From contig CAYRYU010000033.1 in assembly GCA_964428355.1 (NCBI GenBank), positions 1 through 64,000 on the forward strand: 64,000 nt of DNA. The letters run 5' to 3'. The position numbers and the translations under genes are program-made. Source of the stretch: CAYRYU01 sp964428355. GTDB lineage: Bacteria; Muiribacteriota; Ozemobacteria; Ozemobacterales; Ozemobacteraceae. The notes under the pieces are model-generated. The model was not told where the DNA came from, did no database searches, and worked only from the letters and a program-made list of their open reading frames with translations. How positions within the stretch are numbered: the stretch's first letter is position 1; every line of letters starts with the position of its first letter. Below, piece by piece: positions 27,247 through 36,224 of this stretch.

Positions 27247-28914
27247 ATGATGATTCGACGACCGTTTTCCTCGTCCTGCTTCCTCCTCCGCCCCATCCTG
27301 GTCCTTTTCCTGATGGGCGCTTCTTTCCTCCCCGCCGCCGAACTGCCACAACTTCCGGCGGGCCCGGTCTTCGGAGACATCGGGGAGAACGCTATCCTCG
27401 GCCTTTCCGTCACCGACCGGGTGACGTTCGAGAACGTCCTGGCCAAGGACCTCGCGAGATTCCTCGAATCCGCCTCAAGACTGGAGCGGATTTCCGCCAA
27501 TGCGTTCAGGAGCGGCTCCTTCTTGGACAGACTTTCCCAGGAAAAGACCATCGTCCCCCCCCAGGAAACCATCCGGATCGGCAAATTCTGGAAAGCCTAC
27601 CTGCGGGAAATAGAAACCCTCGACCTTTTTTGCGAAAAGTACCACCGTGGCTGGAAGGACAAGGTTACCTCGAGTATTCATACCGGCCTCGAAGGATATC
27701 TGCTCGGGATCACGGCAAAGCTCTGCCGGCTGGTCAACGTTTCGAAGCTGTGCCACTTCACCAGGAAGCGGGAGAAGCTTGCCCGAATCTTCAACGAAGG
27801 GAACCAACAGCTTGGGCTCCCGAAGGGGGCTCTCGATTCGGTTGCGCTCCGAAGCGTCAAACCCCGGGAAATCTATTCCCTGTATGAGTATCACCTGATC
27901 CACACCGACGAAATGAAGGAGTTCTACGCGGGCAAGGGGGAGTCGAAACCCGCTTGCGATTCCGGCCATCGCATGAAGGCTTACCTCAACGCCCACAAAT
28001 CCCTTCTCGACAACCTCTTGCAGAAGATCGCGGGAGATTCGACATGGTACAAATTCGCGTTCGGGAAGCTGGGCACCGATTTCATGACCCTGGTCGCCCC
28101 CGTCCAGGAAACGGTTTTCACCTGGGTGGGAGACGCCAAGCTCAAGCGCCGGAACAAGAACCTGATCACGCCCGAGCAGGTCGAAAAAATGGAAGAAGCG
28201 CTCCAGCCCGGGGACATCTTCCTCGAACGAAGGAACTGGTTCCTTTCGGACATCTTCCTACCGGGCTTCTGGCCTCATGGAGCGATCTACATCGGCCCAC
28301 CCGAAAAGCTCCGGAAGGCCTTCGACGGAGATCCCGAGACCTGCGCCTACTTCAGGTCGAAGGGGTCCGAGAACTTTTCCGCTTTCCTGAAGAAGCACCA
28401 TCCCGACTGGTGGAAGAAATACCTCGCCCCCAACCCCATCGACCAGCGTCCCAACGCCGTGATGGAAGCGATCAGCGATGGAGTGGTTTTCAGCTCGGCG
28501 GAGGAGGCGATGTGCGCAGATTATATCGCCGTAATGCGCCCCCGGCTTCCGCGCGTGGAAATCGCCAAGGCTCTTGTGACGGGCTTTTCCTACCTCGGAA
28601 CCCCCTATGACTTCAATTTCGATTTCTGGACCGAACAGGAACTGGTCTGCACCGAGTTCGTGTCCAAATCCTATGCCGAGGGTCCGGGGAAAAAGGGCCT
28701 GACATTCAACATGACCGTCAGCATGGGCAAGAAGGTCCTCCGTGCGGACAATATAGTGCAGAAATACGTCGCAGAGCGCAACACGGAAGACCGCCAGCTC
28801 GATTTCGCCTATTTCCTGATGGGCCGCGAGAAGGCCGGAGACGCCGTCGTGGCCAAGGAAGCCGATTTCGTGGGCACCTCGAAATGGAAGGGCGGCCTCG
28901 TTGGCCCCCTTTGA
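27247..28914 (+). CDS. Exported YiiX/YebB-like (permuted papain, C92-type) hydrolase
   Basis: The gene encodes 555 residues from ATG 27247 behind AAGGAG. The signal peptide is FLLRPILVLFLMGASFLPAA. The N-terminal ~300 residues are helical and unassigned. The C-terminal domain is a permuted papain-like amidase: LQPGDIFLERRNWFLSDIFL, then catalytic His344 in WPHGAIYIG, and catalytic Cys468 in ELVCTEFVSKSY. These enzymes hydrolyse amide or ester bonds in peptidoglycan or lipids. The order His before Cys is characteristic of the family. It is transcribed divergently from the kinase gene, and its substrate is inferred only from family membership. Confidence 0.85.
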   Translation: MMIRRPFSSSCFLLRPILVLFLMGASFLPAAELPQLPAGPVFGDIGENAILGLSVTDRVTFENVLAKDLARFLESASRLERISANAFRSGSFLDRLSQEKTIVPPQETIRIGKFWKAYLREIETLDLFCEKYHRGWKDKVTSSIHTGLEGYLLGITAKLCRLVNVSKLCHFTRKREKLARIFNEGNQQLGLPKGALDSVALRSVKPREIYSLYEYHLIHTDEMKEFYAGKGESKPACDSGHRMKAYLNAHKSLLDNLLQKIAGDSTWYKFAFGKLGTDFMTLVAPVQETVFTWVGDAKLKRRNKNLITPEQVEKMEEALQPGDIFLERRNWFLSDIFLPGFWPHGAIYIGPPEKLRKAFDGDPETCAYFRSKGSENFSAFLKKHHPDWWKKYLAPNPIDQRPNAVMEAISDGVVFSSAEEAMCADYIAVMRPRLPRVEIAKALVTGFSYLGTPYDFNFDFWTEQELVCTEFVSKSYAEGPGKKGLTFNMTVSMGKKVLRADNIVQKYVAERNTEDRQLDFAYFLMGREKAGDAVVAKEADFVGTSKWKGGLVGPL

Positions 28915-29008
28915 AAGATCCCTCGCCCCAGGTCCAGAAACCGCGCCGACCTCGCGCGGAGCATGGTTTTTTCCCGTCATGGGCAGCACATCCAACAGGA
29001 GGTAGTGA

Positions 29009-29913
29009 ATGTCGATCGACCTTGAAAAACTGCTCCGCCCCGTGGACAATCCGGCTCCCCCGTATCCCCCCAAGTTCTACACCCTTGCGAACGGCGAAAA
29101 GATGGTCATACGCCAGATCGGCCGGGAGGAAATCCCGACCATCCTTCCCTACATCGAGCCCCTCATCCATATCGAGCGCGACTATTACGATATCGTGGCG
29201 GTCAGGGTCTATGCCGAGCTGCTGGGTTTTTACCGGCATCGGGTCCAGGACGAATACGTCCTGGTCGCCCAGGTGAACGGCGAGCTGGCGGCAATCGTAA
29301 ACGGCCGTCGGCTGAACCCCAAGGTCGGGGTCTCCTTCCACACCCTCGCGCTCAAGCGCGGTCTGCGCGTCGGTGCCCATGCATTCGCGGCGAAGATGGA
29401 GTACCACATGGACATCATGAAGCAGGAGGAAGTCCTGGTCGTGGCCGAATCCCCAATCGGGTTCCGGCGCTGGATGATCGAATACCAGCTCGAGAAGCGG
29501 TTCGACGTCGCCCATGAGCTTGGTGGAGTCCCGAGCTACGCACTTACCCGGGAGCTGTTCGAGCGGGCGCGCTCGAGCCTGATCCTCGGCTCCCGCCCGG
29601 TTCCCGAGGATCTCCTGAAAAAGGCGCAGGAGGGCATCCTGCCGCCGTCAGATCCGCCGCGGAACCCGCCCGATTTCCTCGCGGCCACGCGCGCGANNNN
29701 NNNNNNNNNNNNNNNNNNNNNNNNNNNNNNNNNNNNNNNNNNNNNNNNNNNNNNNNNNNNNNNNNNNNNNNNNNNNNNNNNNNNNNNNNNNNNNNNCCGC
29801 CGTCAGATCCGCCGCGGAACCCGCCCGATTTCCTCGCGGCCACGCGCGCGAAGGGAGACTCGACCGGGACTGCGCTGATGGGCCACAAATGGCGGCCCGA
29901 AAGGGGGAAGTGA
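29009..29913 (+). CDS. GNAT-like acetyltransferase protein of a thiolase operon (split by artefactual gap)
   Basis: The N-terminal part (29009-29696) is followed by a 100-N gap. When the 55-bp duplicated flanks are merged, the frame continues into KGDSTGTALMGHKWRPERGK and stops at 29913. The merged protein has ~250 residues. It shows conserved segments EYHMDIMK-EEVLVVAESPIGFRRWMIEY and HELGGVPSYALTRELFE and an N-terminal EKMVIRQIGREEIPT, consistent with a GNAT-type fold, although I cannot see a definite acetyl-CoA loop. It ends 3 bp before the thiolase-like start and is clearly in one operon with it and the DUF35 gene. Confidence 0.7.
29697..29796. other. Assembly gap flanked by an identical 55-bp sequence (probably no missing DNA)
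   Basis: Sequences 29642-29696 and 29797-29851 are identical over 55 bp, the same length as at 25.8 kb. Merging them restores an uninterrupted reading frame in the gene at 29009-29913. Confidence 0.92.
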
Positions 29914-29916
29914 CGA

Positions 29917-31095
29917 ATGAGAGACGTTTTTGTCATCGGATTGGGGATCACGAGCTTTTCCCGCCTCGAGTATCCCATTGCCGAAATTGCCGGATACGCA
30001 TCGATGATGGCACTGAAGGATTGTGGGCTTTCCAAGGTCGATCACATCTATGTGGCCAACATGGGAGCGGGCAGGGTCAACCACCAGACCGCTCTCGCCA
30101 GCGCCCTCGTTGACCACCTCTCCATGTTCCCGATCGGGGCCGAGGGAATTGAAAACGGCCCGGCTTCGGGGGCATCGGCGATCAAGACCGGTTACATGGC
30201 CGTCGCATCGGGTTTGCATGACGTGGTCATGGTTACCGGGGTTGAGCGGATGCGCGAGGTGAACAACCTCGAGGCGACCGATTTCGTCGCCTCCCTCACC
30301 CACCCGCTCGCAGAGCAGGTCTACGGAGTGACGCTTCCCTCCATGGCGGGGATGTTCGCCCGCCTCTACATGGAGAAATACGGCGTCACCTCCAGGCATC
30401 TAGCCATGGTGGCGATAAAGAACCACGACAACGCCATGTTCAACCCGTTCGCGCACCTCCATGAAAGGATCACGATGGAGGGCATCATGGACGGCCCGGA
30501 CGCGATCACCAACAATCCCCCCATCGCGGAACCCCTCCGTTTCTACGACATGTGCCCCGTTTCCGACGGAGCCGCAACCCTGATCCTCGCCACGGGGGAA
30601 ATCGCGAAGAAGATCGGAAAACCGCTGGTCCGAGTCGCGGGAGTAGGCCAGGCAACCGACACTCTCTGCGTCCACGATCGCGAGGATCCGACGGAGCTGC
30701 TCGCCGTACGGGGTGCCGCAGCCAAGGCGTTCCAGATGGCGGGTCTTACCCCCGCCGATGTGAGCGTGGCCGAGCTCCATGACGCATTCACGATCCTCGA
30801 GATCGCGGAAAGCGAGGAGGTCGGATTCTTCAAGAAGGGTGAAGGGCACATCGCACTTGCCGACGGTTACACCAAGCTCGGAGGCAAGCTTCCCATCAAC
30901 ACCTCGGGAGGGCTCAAGGCGAAGGGTCACCCCGTGGGCGCGACCGGCGTCGGGCAGGCGCACGAGATCGTCCAACAGCTTCGCGGGGAGGCCGATCCCA
31001 GGCGGCAGGTTCCCAATGCCAAGGTCGGTCTGACCACCAACTTCGGCGGGTTCGGCAACAACGTCGTGGCCCTGCTCTTCAAGAAGGAGGCCTGA
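29917..31095 (+). CDS. Thiolase-superfamily protein lacking the nucleophilic cysteine
   Basis: The product has 392 residues in the SCPx/archaeal-thiolase-like branch. The active-site loop reads IENGPASGASAI, so the position of the nucleophilic Cys (normally in ACASG) is Pro82. His288 is present in ELHDAFT and His338 in GHPVGATG. The C-terminal loop is NFGGFGNN with no second cysteine. It retains MCPVSDGAATL. Thiolase-like proteins that work with a DUF35 partner include true thiolases and retro-aldolases (Ltp2 type), which do not need the cysteine. The next gene is such a DUF35 protein, 2 bp downstream. So this enzyme is more likely an aldolase or a non-catalytic subunit than a classical thiolase. 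Assignment to a pathway is not possible. Confidence 0.85.
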   Translation: MRDVFVIGLGITSFSRLEYPIAEIAGYASMMALKDCGLSKVDHIYVANMGAGRVNHQTALASALVDHLSMFPIGAEGIENGPASGASAIKTGYMAVASGLHDVVMVTGVERMREVNNLEATDFVASLTHPLAEQVYGVTLPSMAGMFARLYMEKYGVTSRHLAMVAIKNHDNAMFNPFAHLHERITMEGIMDGPDAITNNPPIAEPLRFYDMCPVSDGAATLILATGEIAKKIGKPLVRVAGVGQATDTLCVHDREDPTELLAVRGAAAKAFQMAGLTPADVSVAELHDAFTILEIAESEEVGFFKKGEGHIALADGYTKLGGKLPINTSGGLKAKGHPVGATGVGQAHEIVQQLRGEADPRRQVPNAKVGLTTNFGGFGNNVVALLFKKEA

Positions 31096-31097
31096 TC

Positions 31098-31436
31098 ATG
31101 GAAAAGAGCATACTCGGGTACAAGTGCCTCAAATGCGGGGTAATCCATTATCCCAACCGGACCCTGTGCAAGAAATGCGGCCATAACGAGTTCGAGACCG
31201 TTCCCCTGCCGAAAGACGGGAAGCTCCTCACCTTCACGCATCTCCACAACCCCCTCGTGGAATATGAGGTGACATTCCTGAGCCTTGGAATCGTCGAACT
31301 GTCGAACGGAAACCGCATCACCGGCCAGCTGAAGATCAAGAATCCCAAGATCGGGATGAAGGTCCTCGGGAAGATCGAACCCGTCCGGAAAACGGCCTAC
31401 CAGACGATCGAAGGGTTGGTCTTCTACCCCGCCTGA
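31098..31436 (+). CDS. DUF35 (Zn-ribbon/OB-fold) protein
   Basis: This 112-residue protein has an N-terminal rubredoxin-like zinc ribbon with two CxxC motifs (YKCLKCG and TLCKKCG). The OB-fold follows (GKLLTFTHLHNP and ITGQLKIKNPKIGMKVLG). DUF35 proteins bind the acyl-CoA of thiolase-like partners and are essential for them in several systems (for example archaeal thiolase/HMG-CoA synthase, Ltp2-ChsH2 and BbsAB). It starts 2 bp after the thiolase-like stop, so the two products are almost certainly a complex. Confidence 0.92.
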   Translation: MEKSILGYKCLKCGVIHYPNRTLCKKCGHNEFETVPLPKDGKLLTFTHLHNPLVEYEVTFLSLGIVELSNGNRITGQLKIKNPKIGMKVLGKIEPVRKTAYQTIEGLVFYPA

Positions 31437-31442
31437 ACCGCC

Positions 31443-31495
31443 GGAGTGCGGCCGCGCGTTGCCGTTTCTTCAACGGCCAGGCGTTGCCGCACTCC
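31443..31495. terminator. Inverted repeat between convergent genes
   Basis: GGAGTGCGGC (31443-31452) pairs perfectly with GCCGCACTCC (31486-31495) around a smaller complementary centre (GCCGTT/AACGGC). It lies between the DUF35 stop and the vWA gene stop. There is no long T-run, so it may be a terminator or a dispersed repeat. Confidence 0.5.
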
Positions 31496-31506
31496 CCACC
31501 GGCCTC

Positions 31507-34500
31507 CTATTGGGCCAGGTAGGTGGGCTTGTAGATGAAGGTCAGGTCTTTCCGGGACGGAACCCCGATCTCGATCGTGTGCCAGTTCCCGTCGTTCCCG
31601 CCCGAGGGTGGAACGAAACTGAGCTTGGACTGACTCCCTACCTCGCGCATGATCCCGCGGAAAACCTCCTCGAGCTCGCCCGCCGATGGAGCGAAAAAGA
31701 AGCTCCCGCCGGTGCTCGAGGCCAGGGTTCTCAATACCCGCTCCCCGCGGCTGTCACGCATCTTCATTTCCCGACCGAGGCCGATGCAGAAGATCTGCAC
31801 GTCCTGCCGACGAGCGGCATCCACGACTTCCTGCAGGGTCCTTACGCTTCCGGGGCCCGTCCGCATGTTGTTTTCATCCACCCCGTCCGTCAAGACAACG
31901 ATGGCGGGCCGGTCGGTCACCGAACGGATCTTTTCGACCCCCATGAAAACCGCGTCGTAGAGGGCGGTTCCGTTCTGAGGAACCAGATACTCGATCTCCT
32001 GCTGTAGTTTCCGCCGGTCGTTGGAAAAATCCATCGCCAGCTGAGGGGAATCCGAGAATTTGATCAGGAAGGCCTTGTCGTTCCCCTTCATCAGGTCGAC
32101 GAACGTCACCGCGGCATCCTTGGCCTTTTCCAGGCGATGCTCGTTCTTCATGCTGCCCGATATGTCGATAACGAGGCCGAAGTTGATCGGAAGCTGGGCG
32201 GCAGAATCGAGGGTGTAATCCTTCACGTCCTTCCCGTCCTCCCGAATCCCGAGGGGGAGCTTCTGGATATCGGGTGTGGGGGTGTATTTCCCCTTGTCAT
32301 CCCTGGTAGAAAAGTACAAGACCACTTTCTTGGGCGGGTTGACACGGAATCTCACCGTGGTCTGGAAGCTCTTTCCGTCGGACCGGAAAACCTCGGCCTT
32401 CAGCTCATGTTCCCCCTCGGGAATCCTCAGGATATCGAGATCGAACTCCCAGGGAGATTTCGTCATCGTCTTGAAAACCTTACCGTCCAATCCGACTTCG
32501 ACTTTAACGATCGTCGTGCCGGGCTGCTCGTTCACGATCGTCAGCGAGCCCTTCGTGCTGTTCCTGATGACCTGCCCAGGGCTGATTCCGTTGACCGAAA
32601 CGAAGAACTTGGGCTTGATCACCTGAACCGTCTGCTGGGCTTCCGCGGTCTGACCGATTTCGTTTTCCACAACGGCTTTCAGGACATGCTCCCCCTCGGG
32701 AATGGGTTCCGTATCCCACCCCGTCTTCATCCCGGATCCTGAAAGCTCCGCAAGTTCCTTCCCATCGACCGAAACCCTGACTACCTTCAGGGCGGTCTCA
32801 TGCCACCCGCTGTCTGCCGAAACGGCGATGGTCTCCTTTCCGTAGACCTTCGCTCCCGGCCCTGGTGAAAGAAATGCCACTCTGGGTTTTGGGACGAAGA
32901 ACTTGAACGTCCCGACCGCATCCGCCTTACGTCCGTCCGACATGAGGGCTTCGACCATAAGGGAATGGGGGCCCGGTGAAGTGGATTGGGGAAGGAGCGG
33001 GAAGAAATACTCCGGTCCGGCTTGAGGGAACTCTTTGATGGCCTTTCCGTCGAGGTTGAAAACCACCTTCTTGTAGAACTGGCCGGTGACCTTCGCCCGA
33101 TACGTGGCATCCTTCCAGATGGCTGCACCGTCCGGAGGTTCCAGAATTGCGACCTGTGGAAGCAGCCGTTTGATCGAGATCTCGACCTTGGCTTCAGCGT
33201 TTCGTCCGTAGATGTCTTTGACCCTGGCAATCAGCGTGTGTTTGCCGGCATCGTGATCGTCAGGGTTCTCCCCCTTGTGTTCGAAGGTCCCCTCACGCTT
33301 TTCAAGGAAGGTTCTGAGCGGAACGGTATCCAGGAGGAGTTCCACCTTTTCGGGTGCGCCTTTGACCTGGACCTTGAGGTCGAAAGGTTTTGAAATCTCC
33401 GTCCCGGGTTTGGGATCGAGGATTTCGATCGTTGGAGGGGGCGGGAGGTCTTTTTTATACGCCAGGGAATACTTGCACGAGATGAAGTCGAAAACCTGGC
33501 CGAAGATCTTTTCGAGGTCGACGGCATCCTTGGCATGGAAGTACTTCCCCCCGGTGACGGATGCCATCTCCGAAAGGATCTTGCCTCCTGAGCTGGTCGG
33601 TTCCATGCCGCTCCCGAACCCGATGGCGAAGACCTGGATTCCACGGTTCTTGATCCGCTCCAGGGTGGAGGGATAGCCCTGGTTGCTTCCCGAATCGGCG
33701 CCATCGGAAAAGAGAACGACGATGCCGGTTCCTCCGGAATGGGCCTCGAGCTCATCGAAAACGGCGAAAACCGAATCGTAAAGCGCGGTTCCCCCTCCTG
33801 CCTGAAGGGCCTGAATGCACCCTTCGATCTTCGGCAGGTCGATCGAAAAACCTTCATAGTGCCTGGTGATCTTCGAATTGAAGGAATACAATGAAACCTC
33901 GTATCCCGGGACCAGCTTCCGGACGAAGGAAAGAGCCGCCTGACGAAGGTCGGCGATGTGGCCGGACATGCTACCGGAGGTATCCAGATCGAGAATCACG
34001 CTTCGCCCCTGGAGTTTTTCGAAAGCCTTCCGGTCCAGGCTCGCGAAAAGCTTGTGGGTCTGCTTTTTTCCGTCCTCCAGAACGGTGAAATCGTCCTGTT
34101 TGAGGTTGATCACGTCGACTCCCCGTAGGGGGTCCTTGATAGTCAGTTTCAGGGAGGTCTCTTCATCCGGGGAGTTCGGAGGTACCACGCTTGCGCTCAT
34201 CAGGTAGGTGGATTTCCCCCCGGGTTTGTAACCCCTGGTGGAAATCTCGACCTCGTGCTCCTTGGTTCCGGTGTCGTTTTCGTCCCAGGTCGAGGTGTAG
34301 GAAATCTTGACGTAACCCGCTCCCACGGGTTTCCCCAGGACGAGGAACGAGATGTTCGGAATAAGGTAACGGTTCATCGTGGCGATGCCCATGACGAAGG
34401 GAAGCAGGAAGAAGACCCCGGCACCCGCCAGTTTGGGGACATCCTTGATTTCGCCGTGGAGGATGGAAACCCCCATCCGGCCAAGGATGATCAGCAGCAC

Positions 34501-35430
34501 CAGCGGAAGCCCCAGGTTGAGATAGAGGCTTGCGGGCTGGAGTCCGAAGGGAATCGACCCCAGAAAACCCGTTCCCAAAACCACCAGGTCGAGCGGGGCC
34601 CCCTTCACGAGCCCGACGATGAAACCCAACGCGCAGTACAGGATCGGAACCGCCAGGGCATGTTTCAGGAACCCTGCAAGCTCCCTCGTATAGAGCCATC
34701 CCAGCATCACCACGATCGTCCCGAGGCAGGAAACACCCGCCCAGAAACCTGTATCCATGCCGGCAAGAGTGAACCCACGCGTGATGCCGCTTCCAGGAAA
34801 GATTGCCGAATACGCTATCGGAACGAGGAACAGGGAAAACACGAATACTCCCGTGGGCCCCGGACCGACCGCCTTGAAGAGATGGTAACCGGAAAACAGG
34901 GCGAGCATCGAAGTCAGAAGGCAAACGAACTTGACCCCGGTCCCGAACCTGAAGTTGTCAACCGTGGAATAGATATGCAATGCCAGGATCAGAAGCAGCA
35001 GAACCGTCTGCCCCAGAACAAAGAGCTTCTCCCGCCAGCTTCTCGTGGGGTGGGCTGCAGTCGCAGCCCGGGGTGCAGGATGAGGTTCCGGAGATCGCTT
35101 GGGGGGTTCCGAGGCGGGTTTTCTGGCTGACGCGGCTCCGGATTCCGGGGGGGTTCTCGAAGAGGCCTTGGGCGGAGTCCGGGAAACCGGAACGGGGTCG
35201 GGTTTCGCAACGGGCTTTTCCCCTGTTTTCGGGTCAGGTTTTGACGGGGTTTTCGGGATCGATGAGGTTTGCGGTCTGGCCTTGCTCGGGAGTTCGGGGG
35301 TCTCTGCCGGTTTTCCCGAGACGGGCGGGCCGCCATCTGGAGAAGGTTTTGAGGGAGAGGAGGAGTCGGGTTTCCGATCCGGTGTCGGACCGGGCTTGGG
35401 GTCTTCTGGAAGGTCCCACTGGTCTTTCAT
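31507..35430 (-). CDS. Large membrane protein with two vWA domains
   Basis: The protein has 1307 residues from ATG 35430, where GGAGG sits just upstream; a longer start to 35523 is rejected. Residues 1-130 are a Pro/Lys/Ser-rich cytoplasmic tail. About seven hydrophobic helices span ~135-355. The first vWA domain follows (MIDAS LDTSGSMSG, Asp483, then GTALYDSV and VLFSDGADSGSN). A series of Ig-like beta segments spans ~660-1080. The second vWA domain has MIDAS VIDISGSMKN (Asp1089), GTALYDAVF and VVLTDGVDENN. Both MIDAS sites are complete. It is probably a surface protein that binds ligands in a metal-dependent way. No partner genes are adjacent, so its role is unknown. Confidence 0.88.
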   Translation of the reverse strand: MKDQWDLPEDPKPGPTPDRKPDSSSPSKPSPDGGPPVSGKPAETPELPSKARPQTSSIPKTPSKPDPKTGEKPVAKPDPVPVSRTPPKASSRTPPESGAASARKPASEPPKRSPEPHPAPRAATAAHPTRSWREKLFVLGQTVLLLLILALHIYSTVDNFRFGTGVKFVCLLTSMLALFSGYHLFKAVGPGPTGVFVFSLFLVPIAYSAIFPGSGITRGFTLAGMDTGFWAGVSCLGTIVVMLGWLYTRELAGFLKHALAVPILYCALGFIVGLVKGAPLDLVVLGTGFLGSIPFGLQPASLYLNLGLPLVLLIILGRMGVSILHGEIKDVPKLAGAGVFFLLPFVMGIATMNRYLIPNISFLVLGKPVGAGYVKISYTSTWDENDTGTKEHEVEISTRGYKPGGKSTYLMSASVVPPNSPDEETSLKLTIKDPLRGVDVINLKQDDFTVLEDGKKQTHKLFASLDRKAFEKLQGRSVILDLDTSGSMSGHIADLRQAALSFVRKLVPGYEVSLYSFNSKITRHYEGFSIDLPKIEGCIQALQAGGGTALYDSVFAVFDELEAHSGGTGIVVLFSDGADSGSNQGYPSTLERIKNRGIQVFAIGFGSGMEPTSSGGKILSEMASVTGGKYFHAKDAVDLEKIFGQVFDFISCKYSLAYKKDLPPPPTIEILDPKPGTEISKPFDLKVQVKGAPEKVELLLDTVPLRTFLEKREGTFEHKGENPDDHDAGKHTLIARVKDIYGRNAEAKVEISIKRLLPQVAILEPPDGAAIWKDATYRAKVTGQFYKKVVFNLDGKAIKEFPQAGPEYFFPLLPQSTSPGPHSLMVEALMSDGRKADAVGTFKFFVPKPRVAFLSPGPGAKVYGKETIAVSADSGWHETALKVVRVSVDGKELAELSGSGMKTGWDTEPIPEGEHVLKAVVENEIGQTAEAQQTVQVIKPKFFVSVNGISPGQVIRNSTKGSLTIVNEQPGTTIVKVEVGLDGKVFKTMTKSPWEFDLDILRIPEGEHELKAEVFRSDGKSFQTTVRFRVNPPKKVVLYFSTRDDKGKYTPTPDIQKLPLGIREDGKDVKDYTLDSAAQLPINFGLVIDISGSMKNEHRLEKAKDAAVTFVDLMKGNDKAFLIKFSDSPQLAMDFSNDRRKLQQEIEYLVPQNGTALYDAVFMGVEKIRSVTDRPAIVVLTDGVDENNMRTGPGSVRTLQEVVDAARRQDVQIFCIGLGREMKMRDSRGERVLRTLASSTGGSFFFAPSAGELEEVFRGIMREVGSQSKLSFVPPSGGNDGNWHTIEIGVPSRKDLTFIYKPTYLAQ

Positions 35431-35542
35431 CGCTGCCTCCGGTGTTGTCCCGGCCATTCTACCTCTGAAACCGCCCCTCCGCCACCCCAATCTCCAAATC
35501 AGAAATCCGGTCCACAAAAGCATCTGGGAGTTTCACCCCGGT

Positions 35543-35571
35543 TTGACTTGGGGGAAGGGAACCTCTATAAT
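35543..35571 (+). promoter_or_regulatory. Near-consensus sigma70 promoter for the NifX-like gene
   Basis: TTGACT (35543-35548) and TATAAT (35566-35571) are separated by exactly 17 bp, on the + strand. Transcription would start near 35578 and leave a ~158-nt leader before ATG 35736. Confidence 0.75.
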
Positions 35572-35606
35572 TCTCTCTAGCGAGAAATTTCGGGGAACTT
35601 TTGGGA

Positions 35607-35657
35607 TGTTCCAGCCCCCGCGCTGTTCCAGCCGCCGGGCTGTTCCAGCCGCCGTGC
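35607..35657 (+). repeat. Three tandem 17-bp repeats in the NifX-like gene leader
   Basis: Three consecutive units of the form TGTTCCAGCCSCCGNGC (35607-35623, 35624-35640, 35641-35657) differ at only two positions. They lie within the predicted leader. The 305-bp space between the vWA start and ATG 35736 otherwise holds only the promoter. Confidence 0.75.
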
Positions 35658-35735
35658 GGAGAATTCCCCCGCCTAAAAAATGGGATGAAGTATCCGGATG
35701 GGCCTGTTACCGGCAACCGGAATCGGGAGAGAATC

Positions 35736-36122
35736 ATGAGAATTGCAGTTCCGATCTCGAGCAGGGATGGCCTCAACAGCATGGTCAATGCCCATTTTAC
35801 CTCAGCCGATGCATTCCTGATCTTCGACGACCTTACGGGGGAATGGCATATCGAGGAATGCGGGCACTCCGACCCTTTGCTGGGTGCACAGAGCCGGGTG
35901 CAGGCTTTGGGCAAGAACAAAGTCGGCATGGTCATCGTCGGGGGAATCGGGATGACGCTCATCCAGAAACTCCGGGGGTCGGGGATGCGTGTCTACCAAG
36001 GTACGCATGGAACCGTCGAGGAGAACATCCACCTTTTCCGGGACAACTTCCTCAAGGAGATCGGACTCTTCGATCCTTGTACAGGCATGGGAAGAACCCC
36101 TGACCAGGACCGCGCCAAGTGA
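35736..36122 (+). CDS. NifX/NifB-like dinitrogenase iron-molybdenum cofactor family protein
   Basis: The gene encodes 128 residues from ATG 35736 with GGGAGA upstream. It has the small RNase H-like fold of the NifX/NafY/MTH1175 family: MRIAVPISSRDGLNSMVNAHFTSADAFLIFD, with the Phe-Ala-type pocket, and VGMVIVGGIGMTLIQKLRGSGMRVYQG. No nif genes are nearby, so it is probably a member of the stand-alone family that binds FeS or molybdenum-like clusters, not part of nitrogen fixation. The first of two rightward genes (the TauE gene follows 102 bp later). Confidence 0.8.
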   Translation: MRIAVPISSRDGLNSMVNAHFTSADAFLIFDDLTGEWHIEECGHSDPLLGAQSRVQALGKNKVGMVIVGGIGMTLIQKLRGSGMRVYQGTHGTVEENIHLFRDNFLKEIGLFDPCTGMGRTPDQDRAK

Positions 36123-36224
36123 CTCCATTCGTTGGGGAAGCGTGGATTTTCTTCGCTTCCTGTGATACCTTGAGCCCTCGGCAGGAATACTGAATACCCC
36201 CGATACCATTTTCCATGGGCATGA

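Noticed and set aside
29642..29913. Truncated or frameshifted acetyltransferase-like gene
   Set aside because: The frame is restored when the duplicated 55 bp and Ns are collapsed, so it is not a pseudogene.
35736..36122. Nitrogen-fixation locus
   Set aside because: A NifX-like protein alone, without any nif structural or assembly gene nearby, does not indicate nitrogen fixation.
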